From assembly GCA_937146645.1 (NCBI GenBank), contig CAKZRQ010000062.1, forward strand, positions 1 to 64,000: a DNA stretch of 64,000 nt, given 5' to 3'. Source of the DNA: an uncultured Cyclobacteriaceae bacterium (GTDB lineage Bacteria > Bacteroidota > Bacteroidia > Cytophagales > Cyclobacteriaceae). Shown here in pieces: positions 49,768 to 57,860 of this stretch. How positions within the stretch are numbered: position 1 is the stretch's first letter; each line of letters begins with the position of its first letter. The position numbers were made by a program, and so were the translations under genes. The notes under the pieces were generated by a model. It saw only the letters and a list, made by a program, of their open reading frames with translations, was not told the origin of the DNA and did not search any database.

Positions 49768-50979
49768 ATGACGGTCAAATATTCAGAATTAAAGAAGAGG
49801 CTTAATATCGAAATAAAGAAGCCTGAACAATCCGAATTAGCATCTCTAACACATTATTTACAATCAAACACTGAGGAAGCCAGAGGTTATTTTGAAAATT
49901 CTACTTTAGATTATTTAGAAGACTATTCAGCTGAAGTGGCTGAGCCTTGGTTTCAAGGGCTCCTACCAATAAAATGGGATATTCCCTTCCCTCCACCAGA
50001 AGATCCAAAATTTACATTCATTGATTTGTTTGCTGGGATTGGTGGATTCAGGTTAGGCCTCCAAAAGCTTGGCGGAAAGTGTGTTTTTTCAAGTGAATGG
50101 AACCACTATGCCCAAAAAACCTATGAGGCTAACTTTGGAGAAGTTCCTTTTGGTGATATAACTAAAATTGATGAATCAGAAATTCCAAACCATGACATCC
50201 TTGTGGGCGGATTTCCATGCCAGCCCTTTTCAATAGCAGGTGTTTCGAAAAAAAACTCCTTAGGCAAAGACCACGGATTTTTAGATGAGACGCAGGGAAC
50301 TTTATTTTTTGACATCGTAAGGATCATTAAAGAAAAGAGACCGAAAGCGTTTTTATTGGAAAATGTAAAAAATCTAGTCTCTCATGATAAAGGGAATACT
50401 TTTAGAGTGATTTCAAATTCAATTGATAAGTTGAATTACACTTTTTATCCCATGGTGCTCGATGGTAAATACTTTGTACCACAGCACAGAGAAAGAATTA
50501 TCATGGTGGGTTTCGATAAAAAACGATTTAAGGGAGAAGAGCAATTCGAATTTCCTAAGATGCCGCAAAACCCACCCAAAGTAATTGAAGATATTTTGGA
50601 AAAAAGTGTAGATCCCAAATATACTCTCAGTGATAAATTATGGAATTATCTTCAGCGATATGCCGCAAAACACAAGGCAGCTGGAAATGGATTCGGCTTC
50701 GGTTTGGTTAATTTTGATGGGATTTCGAGAACACTTAGTGCTCGATATTATAAGGATGGTTCTGAAATTTTAATTCCTCAGGAGGGAAAGAATCCGCGGC
50801 GATTAACTCCCCGTGAATGTGCAAGACTTCAAGGCTATCCAGAGAAATTCAAAATTCCTGTTTCAGATACTCAAGCTTATAAGCAATTTGGTAATTCGGT
50901 TGTCACACCGCTTATGCAAGAAGTTGGAAAACAAATTATAAAGACAATTTTTGAGTATGACCTTACCCCAGCTTCTTAA
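49768..50979 (+). CDS. DNA (cytosine-5) methyltransferase
   Basis: 403 residues. C5-methyltransferase motifs in order: [30 protein letters not shown] with the catalytic Cys, [27 protein letters not shown], then a target recognition region, and [11 protein letters not shown] near the C-terminus. About 90 residues precede motif I. It protects host DNA from the restriction enzyme encoded by the overlapping next gene. By analogy with MvaI/BcnI neighbours, the site is probably a CCWGG or CCSGG type sequence, although many MvaI/BcnI systems use N4-cytosine enzymes; here the enzyme is clearly of the C5 type, which also fits the presence of Vsr. Confidence 0.95.
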   Translation: MTVKYSELKKRLNIEIKKPEQSELASLTHYLQSNTEEARGYFENSTLDYLEDYSAEVAEPWFQGLLPIKWDIPFPPPEDPKFTFIDLFAGIGGFRLGLQKLGGKCVFSSEWNHYAQKTYEANFGEVPFGDITKIDESEIPNHDILVGGFPCQPFSIAGVSKKNSLGKDHGFLDETQGTLFFDIVRIIKEKRPKAFLLENVKNLVSHDKGNTFRVISNSIDKLNYTFYPMVLDGKYFVPQHRERIIMVGFDKKRFKGEEQFEFPKMPQNPPKVIEDILEKSVDPKYTLSDKLWNYLQRYAAKHKAAGNGFGFGLVNFDGISRTLSARYYKDGSEILIPQEGKNPRRLTPRECARLQGYPEKFKIPVSDTQAYKQFGNSVVTPLMQEVGKQIIKTIFEYDLTPAS

Positions 50980-52270
50980 GATATTTGAGTCACATGGTTG
51001 CAAGAAACTTTATGTAAAAAATCTATCGCCTAATGACAATTCAAAAAATCAGGTATATCTGGCAGGTAGTTTTGATTTATTGAATATTTTCCCATTAAGT
51101 GATGTTGTAGAAGATAGTTCTGGAGATTGGGAAAGAGACAGGTTTAAAGCGAAGGTTGATTTTTCTTGGATAACTGAAGATGGGAATTTAAGTCTTGCTC
51201 CTAGGTCCCAGTTTATTCTGTATCCTAAGTATCCTGAAATAAGGTTCTCTGGATTTTTAGCTCGCTCTCCAAATCCTCCTTCTGAATTAATGACACAAAG
51301 ATTAGCTAATCGCCTACTTTTTCTGGGAGTTACCTTAAAAAGAGAAATTATAGGATTTGTGGCCGATCCCAATTCAATTTTAGCTTCTGAGTATAATAGT
51401 ATAGAAGATTTAAATTCCTTTGGAGTTTTTAGAATTATTGAATTAAGCTCTGAAAAAAATGGAAAAATTGAGCTTTTAAATCAATTAGAAAGAATTCATA
51501 AAATGGGATGGATTGGCTCAAAAAGATTGGATTCAGAGGGGAGGATAGTCCCTTGCCAATCCTCTAATTGTGGGGGATATACATTGGAGGCAGAACTGGG
51601 GATAAAGCCTAATGGTTATTCAGAACCTGACTTTTTAGGTTGGGAATTAAAGCAATTTGGAGTTAGAAATTTTGATCACACTCAAAGTTCTATCATCACC
51701 TTAATGACACCAGAACCTACAGGAGGTATCTATAAGGAAAAAGGGGTTATAGAGTTTTTGTTAGAATATGGTTATCCAGACCGAATGGGGAGAGAGGATA
51801 GAATTAATTTTGGAGGAATACATCGTATCGACCAAAAACATCAGACGACTGGCCTGACCTTAAAATTAATAGGGTTTGATTCGTCCTCTGGGAAAATAAA
51901 GTCCAGTGAGGGTCGACTTGCCTTGATTGATAAGAACGAAATAGAAGCAGCATCTTGGTCATTTTCATCTATAATTAAACACTGGAACAGGAAACATAAT
52001 CAAGCCTGTTATGTGCCTTCAATCTCTGAAAGAGAACCATTTAGAAAGTATAAATATGGAAATAAAGTAACCTTAGGCTCCAGCACAGACATATCCTTAT
52101 TATTAATGGAGATTTCAAAAGGCAGTATTTATTATGATCCTGGAATTAAACTTGAGAATGCATCTAAGTCAAATGCTAAAACCAAGAGAAGAAGTCAGTT
52201 CAGAATTAAATCTTCCAACCTAAAGGGTCTTTACTATAAGAATGACATTGTTGATTTGTTAAAGAGATAG
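50957..52270 (+). CDS. MvaI/BcnI-family type II restriction endonuclease
   Basis: 437 residues from ATG 50957, overlapping the methyltransferase end by 23 bp. The C-terminal two thirds match the MvaI/BcnI family: [30 protein letters not shown] provides the Asp and ExK catalytic residues (PDF, ELK). Families of this kind cut CCWGG or CCSGG as monomers. The N-terminal 180 residues form an additional domain not seen in MvaI itself (about 250 residues), so this is a long variant. The open frame could begin two codons earlier at TTG. Cognate site remains a prediction. Confidence 0.9.
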   Translation: MTLPQLLKIFESHGCKKLYVKNLSPNDNSKNQVYLAGSFDLLNIFPLSDVVEDSSGDWERDRFKAKVDFSWITEDGNLSLAPRSQFILYPKYPEIRFSGFLARSPNPPSELMTQRLANRLLFLGVTLKREIIGFVADPNSILASEYNSIEDLNSFGVFRIIELSSEKNGKIELLNQLERIHKMGWIGSKRLDSEGRIVPCQSSNCGGYTLEAELGIKPNGYSEPDFLGWELKQFGVRNFDHTQSSIITLMTPEPTGGIYKEKGVIEFLLEYGYPDRMGREDRINFGGIHRIDQKHQTTGLTLKLIGFDSSSGKIKSSEGRLALIDKNEIEAASWSFSSIIKHWNRKHNQACYVPSISEREPFRKYKYGNKVTLGSSTDISLLLMEISKGSIYYDPGIKLENASKSNAKTKRRSQFRIKSSNLKGLYYKNDIVDLLKR

Positions 52271-52332
52271 TCTGTTTAACTTTTTTACTATGGTCATTCA
52301 TTCTTTGGCGAAATCAGCTTTGCCCATAGGAC

Positions 52333-54447
52333 CTACTCCTCCACGACTAAGCTAATCGCCACACCCCCACCAGCAGCAAGGGATAGGGTAAGTTGATCTT
52401 CTGAGGTGATGCTGCGCTTCTCGATGACATAATCGTCTGGATTATTAGTGTAATGGGCATTTTCCCCGTCTCGATAGATGGTAGCGATAAAAGCTTTGCC
52501 GGAAGGCAAGAAATCAAAAGAAATATCCAAATCCCGGGGATTCTCATCGGTAATGCCTCCCACAAACCAGTGCCCGGTATCTCTCTCCTCACGGGCAATC
52601 AGTACATAGTCCCCCACTTCCCCATCCAGGGTGATGGACTGCTCCCAGTTTACGCCCACATCCCGGATAAACTGAAAAGCAGGATGTCCGGCATAGTTTT
52701 CCGGAAGGTCAGCAGCCATCTGCACAGGGCTATAGATCACCACATAGAGGGCCAGCTGCTGGGCAAGGGTGGTATTGATCTGATTATCCGGTTTGGGCTC
52801 CAGCGATAGCTCAAAAATCCCGGGAGTAAAATCTATGGGACCGGCCAGCATTCGGGTGAAAGCCACGATGGGAAGATGCTCAGGGGGATTCCCGCCATCC
52901 ACAGCCCAGGCATTAAACTCCTGCCCTCTTAGCCCTTCCCGGGCGATGGCATTGGGATAGGTTCTACGGATTCCCGTGGCCTTGATCGGCTCATGCGCAT
53001 TTACCGCGACCTCCTGGGCTGCGGCATGCTCCAGCACCTTACGGTAATGATTCACCATCCACTGCCCGTGGTGATATTCTCCCTTGGGAATGATCTTCCC
53101 CACATAGCCGGTCTTCACCGAATGAATGCCCAGATTCTTCATCAGCGTATAGGCCGTGTCCAGCTGCTGCTCATAGGTTCGAGGGGCCGCAGAGGTCTCA
53201 TGATGCATGATCAGCTCCACGCCTTTCTCACGCCCATAGCGCACCACTTCTTCTATATCATAATCCGGGTACTCGGTCACAAAATCAAAGACCCCTTCCC
53301 TATCCTCAAAACCTATCCATCGATCCCAGCCGGTATACCAGCCTTCCACGAGTAGTCCGGTGATGTTATTTGCTGCCGCAAAGTCTATGTACCGCTTCGC
53401 ATTTTCCGTAGTGGCTCCGTGCTTCACTCCGCTCACCAAAGGATTATCCTGCCAGGAGTCCATGCTTTGGGAACCCTCATAATCCCAGGTGGAATTACCC
53501 AAATGCATCTCCCACCAAATGCCCATATATTTCATGGGCTTAAACCAATCGATAGTCCCAAGTTTATTAGGTTCGTTCAGATTCACAATCAACCGGGAAT
53601 CGATCAGTCCTGCCGCTTTCTCGCTGATCTGAATGGTTCTCCAGGGCGTAACAAAAGGCAGGGACCGCTTCACTTTATAGCCCAATCGATCCGAGCCGAC
53701 TAGGTTGCTTTTTAGGTTATGATTTTCCGTATCTACCTTCAAGGTCATCCCAGCATAATCCGTCAGATTCGCTTCATGAATGCTTAGATGCAGACCGTCT
53801 GCCGTTCGCATAGTGACGGGAGTGTTCACAGCGTTCTCCGGGATATAGGTAGCTGCCAGATTAGGGTCGTCCCGGTATTCGGTGGCATTGATCCCCGAAA
53901 TGGGTGTTTCATGATACAGATGCTCATAGATATCCCAATCCCCAGGAATCCACCAGGCGGTATGATCTCCGGTGAGGTTGAACTCCGTATGCTCATCCAT
54001 GATGATCAGCTCTTCCAGTCCCTCCTGCTCAGGAAATTCATAGCGAAAGCCAAGGCCATCATTATAGGCCTTGAAATGGACAATAATGGTACGGTTGGGC
54101 GCTTCCTGTTCTTTTAGGGTCACTGATAACTGATTGTATTCATTTTGAACTTCCCTCTGCTCTCCCCATTGCATTTCCCAGGTTTCGGAAAACATGTCCT
54201 TTTGGATGTTTTGAACCTGTAGATTGGAAGCAAAAGAAGGTTCGCCCTGAAAGTCAAAAGCCATTCCTGAAGGTTCGATTACGATCTGTCCATCGTAGGA
54301 AACGGAGTACTGAGCTTCTCCTTCTGGAGTCAGGTCAAAGTTGACAATCAGCTTTCCATCCGGGGAGCTGGTTTTGAGCTCTTGTTCGGCTTGACAGCCA
54401 AAGAGGATTACAAGAAGGACAAGAAGGTATTGGGTATAATTTCGCAT
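52333..54447 (-). CDS. Glycoside hydrolase family 97 (SusB-like alpha-glycosidase)
   Basis: 704 residues with a lipoprotein-type signal (LVILFGCQAEQ). N-terminal beta-sandwich (about 25-280), a (beta/alpha)8 catalytic domain (about 290-590) and a C-terminal beta domain. Signature stretches: LIMHHETSAAPRTYE, VAVNAHEPIKATGIRRTYPN and AREGLRGQEFNAW, whose Glu residues correspond to the catalytic and calcium-binding acids of inverting SusB. It would remove terminal alpha-linked glucose or galactose from oligosaccharides at the outer membrane or in the periplasm. No SusC/SusD pair or other carbohydrate genes accompany it; the esterase gene upstream is 90 bp away on the same strand. Confidence 0.92.
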   Translation of the reverse strand: MRNYTQYLLVLLVILFGCQAEQELKTSSPDGKLIVNFDLTPEGEAQYSVSYDGQIVIEPSGMAFDFQGEPSFASNLQVQNIQKDMFSETWEMQWGEQREVQNEYNQLSVTLKEQEAPNRTIIVHFKAYNDGLGFRYEFPEQEGLEELIIMDEHTEFNLTGDHTAWWIPGDWDIYEHLYHETPISGINATEYRDDPNLAATYIPENAVNTPVTMRTADGLHLSIHEANLTDYAGMTLKVDTENHNLKSNLVGSDRLGYKVKRSLPFVTPWRTIQISEKAAGLIDSRLIVNLNEPNKLGTIDWFKPMKYMGIWWEMHLGNSTWDYEGSQSMDSWQDNPLVSGVKHGATTENAKRYIDFAAANNITGLLVEGWYTGWDRWIGFEDREGVFDFVTEYPDYDIEEVVRYGREKGVELIMHHETSAAPRTYEQQLDTAYTLMKNLGIHSVKTGYVGKIIPKGEYHHGQWMVNHYRKVLEHAAAQEVAVNAHEPIKATGIRRTYPNAIAREGLRGQEFNAWAVDGGNPPEHLPIVAFTRMLAGPIDFTPGIFELSLEPKPDNQINTTLAQQLALYVVIYSPVQMAADLPENYAGHPAFQFIRDVGVNWEQSITLDGEVGDYVLIAREERDTGHWFVGGITDENPRDLDISFDFLPSGKAFIATIYRDGENAHYTNNPDDYVIEKRSITSEDQLTLSLAAGGGVAISLVVEE

Positions 54448-54537
54448 GGTCAGGATTGGTGAAATTCTGATACAAGTTAGGTAAGAAAGCCTTTTGGGTA
54501 AAGGGGAATTCAGATGAAAATGAGACTTGGCTATGAC

Positions 54538-55569
54538 CTACTCGAATACTCCATCCAGAAAGGCAATGATTCGATTTAAAGGTTCTATGGCATCCTCTGA
54601 AAAGGAATTGCCAAGGATGATATTGGAGCCTGAATCCAGATAGGCATGGTTTCTACCCTCGTGTACCCAGTATTCGGCTTGATGTCCATTATCGATAACT
54701 TTCTGAAAATAAGCATTGACTACGGTGGGAGGAGTTACTTCGTCCTCAGAACCCACATGAATGAATTGAGGAGGTAGGGTCATCTCCTCGGAGCTTCTCA
54801 AGAGATGCATGGGGGAAACAGCCGCATATCGGTCGGTATGGTCGTTTACATTGTACTCCGCACCCATAAATCCTCTGGGATCTGCTCCTCCCATAAACCA
54901 AAAGATGTTTCCACTGTCCTCGAATCCTTCTTTTGCACGAGTTACCGCATCTACCACCGGATAGCTGAGGACGGCTGCTTGCACTTCCAGGTTATTGTTT
55001 GCAGAAAGCTCTTCCGCTGTCACTCCTTCGGGCAGGTAGCTCGGTTGGAAGCAGAAGTTTCCTGATTCAAAACCATTGGAGCATAGGTTGTTTTTCGCCA
55101 ACAAAACCATTTCAGCCATATGTCCTCCTGCGGAATCTCCAGTTACAGCTATCTGATCAGGGTTTCCTCCATATTCAGCAACATTCTCCTTCAACCAAGC
55201 CACGGCTCCCAGTGCATCTTCCACGATTTGATCCACGGTTACCGTATTTTCCTGATCTCCTAAGAGCCTATAATTCACATTACAGACCACATATTCTGCA
55301 TTGCCCGACATATAGGCCGACATGTCATCCATAATTGTTTGATCATTAATCAACCAACCCCCACCATGATAGATAATCAGCACCGGATAGCTGCTTTTCC
55401 CGGTTTGCGGTGTATAGATATCCATGGTCAGGTCAAATCCATCCGGCGAAGCCCAGAGGATATTTGATTCCTTTTTGAATTCATGAGCGTATTCTACGGT
55501 TCCACCCCCGCAGGAAAATAGAAGCATTGAAGTGATGATGATTAAAAAGGTGATGGAGAGGTTTTTCAT
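54538..55569 (-). CDS. Alpha/beta hydrolase, esterase/lipase (BD-FAE/HSL-like), lipoprotein
   Basis: 343 residues with a lipobox signal (IITSMLLFSCGGG). HGGGW oxyanion motif (LIIYHGGGWLIN), nucleophile Ser in VTGDSAGGHMAEM, probable Asp in VGSEDEVTPP and His in EGRNHAYLD. Secreted carboxylesterases of this group deacylate xylan or other esters. It lies upstream of the GH97 gene on the same strand, so a joint role in polysaccharide use is possible. Upstream of it is the repeat array. Confidence 0.92.
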   Translation of the reverse strand: MKNLSITFLIIITSMLLFSCGGGTVEYAHEFKKESNILWASPDGFDLTMDIYTPQTGKSSYPVLIIYHGGGWLINDQTIMDDMSAYMSGNAEYVVCNVNYRLLGDQENTVTVDQIVEDALGAVAWLKENVAEYGGNPDQIAVTGDSAGGHMAEMVLLAKNNLCSNGFESGNFCFQPSYLPEGVTAEELSANNNLEVQAAVLSYPVVDAVTRAKEGFEDSGNIFWFMGGADPRGFMGAEYNVNDHTDRYAAVSPMHLLRSSEEMTLPPQFIHVGSEDEVTPPTVVNAYFQKVIDNGHQAEYWVHEGRNHAYLDSGSNIILGNSFSEDAIEPLNRIIAFLDGVFE

Positions 55570-55675
55570 GGTTTTGGGTTTTACCCAAGCAATATAATAG
55601 AGTTCTCTTTTTTGTCCCTTGGGCTATTTAAGAATTCGCTAAAAACATGAATTATACAATCAATGGTATTGAACA

Positions 55676-55792
55676 TTCCAAATGAAATTTGCGGGTGGGT
55701 GGTCATGGCAGCGGGCCATGCGCAAGCCTCGCGGGGTGAAGCTTTGCCATGACTTGATCTTTTGGTGCTTTTGCATCAAGGCAAAAGCACAT
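55676..55792. repeat. Composite repeat, stem-only copy D0
   Basis: TTGCGGGTGGGTGG then GTCATGGCA (55703-55711) / TGCCATGAC (55746-55754) around AGCGGGCCATGCG, followed by TTTTGGTGCTTTTGCATC hairpin-like sequence. It carries only the central stem block of the composite repeat and uses the CATGG/CCATG version of the stem. Confidence 0.75.
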
Positions 55793-55796
55793 AATT

Positions 55797-56388
55797 AGTT
55801 TATAAAGTCCTTTTGGCTTGACCCAGGGCCAATCGTCTAGAATTGATTCTGTGAATCAATTTAGACTGGAGCCAGTTGCAGGGAGGCAAAAGGTCAAGGC
55901 TGTGATCTTTGCTATCTGTCTGGAGACAGATTTTTTGATCATTCGCTCAGCCTAAAAATGCACGGATTCCCGAAGCAAGTTCGGGACTAGCACATTTTTT
56001 TAACGGTTTCGATCTATCTCAAAAAACTCAAATATCAAGGCCGATTGATAGGAAAATTGACACGAATCATATTCCTGCGGGTGGGAGTCATGGCAGCGGG
56101 CCATGCGTAAGCCTGGCGGGTGGAAGCCTGCCTGGCGTCAGACAGGCTTTGCCATGACTTGCCCCGTTAGCTATCGGGGTTTTGTCCTTCCCTTCTGACT
56201 GGCTCCTCGGAGTATTGATTCACAGAATCAATTTTTCCTTCGGCCCTACCAAGAAAAAAGAAAGGCAAGAAGCTCTAAAATTGAAAGATTCCGGTATTTC
56301 TTCGCTGGGCTACGAAAACCGGAATGACGGTGAATAAAGGATACGTCATTCCTGATGAAGCTCCGCGGAATTCAGGAATCTTTAAATT
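55797..56388. repeat. Composite dispersed repeat, copy D
   Basis: Full block order with nested inserts. The CTTTTGGCTTGACCCA arm is followed by an insert of about 60 bp centred on TTGATTCTGTGAATCAA (55842-55859). Then ATTCCCGAAGCAAGTTCGGG (55963-55982), CACATTTTTTTAACGG, CCTGCGGGTGGG, stem GTCATGGCA (56087-56095) / TGCCATGAC (56150-56158) with a CTGCCTGGCGTCAGACAGG insert at its tip, the GCCCCGTTAGCTATCGGGG palindrome (56161-56179), a second TTGATTCACAGAATCAA insert (56215-56231), and the ATTCCGGTATTTCTTCG to TTCAGGAATC end block. Confidence 0.8.
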
Positions 56389-56728
56389 TTTTACGGCTTC
56401 TATTGACTACCCAAAAACTAGAACCTTTAAAGGCAGTTGGGGCCAGAATAAATGACACCAATAGTATTCCTGCGGGTGGGTGGTCATGGCAGCGGGCCAT
56501 GCGCAAGCCTAGCGTGGGGAAGCCTGCCTGGCGGCAGACAGGCATTGCCATGACTTGCCCCGATAGCTATCGGGGTTTTGTTTCTTTTTTGTCAAGAAAA
56601 AAGAAAGATAGGAAGGGTCCATTTTGAAAGATTCCGGTATTTCTTCGCTTTGCTTCGAAAACCGGAATGATGGTGAATAATGGATACGTCATTCCTGATG
56701 AAGCTCCGCGGAATTCAGGAATCTTTAA
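56389..56728. repeat. Composite dispersed repeat, copy E
   Basis: Begins TTTTTACGGCTTCTATTGA, then AGAACCTTTAAAGGCAGTTG, CCTGCGGGTGGGTGG, stem GTCATGGCA (56483-56491) / TGCCATGAC (56546-56554) with GCCTGCCTGGCGGCAGACAGGC-type insert at the tip, palindrome CCCCGATAGCTATCGGGG (56558-56575), hairpin CTTTTTTGTCAAGAAAAAAG, and the ATTCCGG to TTCAGGAATC end block. It is in tandem with copy F at a 343-bp period. Confidence 0.8.
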
Positions 56729-57085
56729 ATTTTTTACGGCTTCTATTGAGTACTCAAAAACTAGAACCTTTAAAGGCAGTTGGAATCCGAGTAAATTACA
56801 TGAATCATATTCCTGCGGGGGGGGTGGTCATGGCAGCGGGCCATGCGTAAGCCTGGCGGGTGGAAGCCTGCCTGGCGTCAGACAGGCATTGCCATGATTT
56901 GCCCCGATAGCTATCGGGGTTTTGTTTCTTTTTTGTCAAGAAAAAAGAAAGGATAGAAGAGTCCATTTTGAAAGATTCCGGTATTTCTTCGCTTTGCTTC
57001 GAAAACCGGAATGACGGTGAATAAAGGATACGTCATTCCTCGCCTGGGTAGTCGGACAGGCAACGCAATGAAGGAATCTTTCTTA
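56729..57085. repeat. Composite dispersed repeat, copy F
   Basis: Same order as copy E, next in tandem: AGAACCTTTAAAGGCAGTTG (56760s), GCGGGGGGGG run, stem GTCATGGCA (56827-56835) / TGCCATGAT (56890-56898, last base changed), tip insert CTGCCTGGCGTCAGACAGG, palindrome CCCCGATAGCTATCGGGG (56902-56919), CTTTTTTGTCAAGAAAAAAG and the ATTCCGG block, ending with a different palindrome CGCCTGGGTAGTCGGACAGG (57039-57058). No gene is supported between 55570 and 57128. Confidence 0.8.
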
Positions 57086-57128
57086 CTTCCATGGTCTGTG
57101 TCCTACAGACCACTTAAAAAATCAACCT

Positions 57129-57647
57129 TTACTTAAAATCCTCAAACAATCTACTAGCCTGAATCCCTTGATTATTTTGGTATTTACCGCTTTTGTATTT
57201 GGCATAGTCACCATCTAAATGATGGTAATAAATCTGACAGATTTCCACATTTGGATAGATGATAAGTGGCTGAACCACAAATATTTCAAGTGTCCAGTAC
57301 CCATTAAATCCTACATCTCCAAAACCAGCAGTTACATGGACAAACATCCCTAGTCTTCCAATGCTACTTCTACCCTCCAGCATGGGTACAAGATTATCCG
57401 TTCGTGTATGCTCAACCGTCCTTCCCAGGTAAAGCTTTCCCGGATCTAATCGAAGGCCTGATTCCGGAATGATGAGTTTTGAAGCCGTGTTCTCCACCTT
57501 CATATCCAAAACCTCTTCATCATAAACCATGAGTTCGTTATGAAGCTTCAGATTATAACTATTCGGATTCAGTTGATCAGGGTGATAAGGCTCGATCGCG
57601 ATGTCCTTACCCATTCGCTCGGCTATTTCCAGGCCACTTAATATCAT
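57129..57647 (-). CDS. dcd: dCTP deaminase
   Basis: 172 residues. Deaminates dCTP to dUTP for thymidylate synthesis. Family motifs: NPNSYNLKL, LEGRSSIGRLGMFVHVTAGFGDVGFNGYWTLEI (split here: EGRSSIGRLG phosphate-binding loop, HVTAGFGDVGF and catalytic Glu in TLEI), and the C-terminal YKSGKYQNNQGIQASR that closes over the triphosphate. The GRSSIGRLG loop and length are like Dcd rather than dUTPase. Unlinked to its neighbours: a repeat array downstream and a 213-bp gap upstream in which nothing is seen. Confidence 0.95.
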   Translation of the reverse strand: MILSGLEIAERMGKDIAIEPYHPDQLNPNSYNLKLHNELMVYDEEVLDMKVENTASKLIIPESGLRLDPGKLYLGRTVEHTRTDNLVPMLEGRSSIGRLGMFVHVTAGFGDVGFNGYWTLEIFVVQPLIIYPNVEICQIYYHHLDGDYAKYKSGKYQNNQGIQASRLFEDFK

Positions 57648-57860
57648 GTTCGGCTACTTTATTTAGATGATTTCGTTCGTACCCTTTGTCAGGGCCGGTG
57701 AAGATACATCTCTATCAGCTTATTTTGGCCTTTCGGCCAAAGCTTTTGAAGAAATTAACCCTGGATTTCACTAATTACTTTTTCCAAAGCCGTGATCTCA
57801 TCCAAAAGGTGCTCTTGAACTTCCATGTGCATCTTTCTATGTCCGAAGGTAATCTTATAA

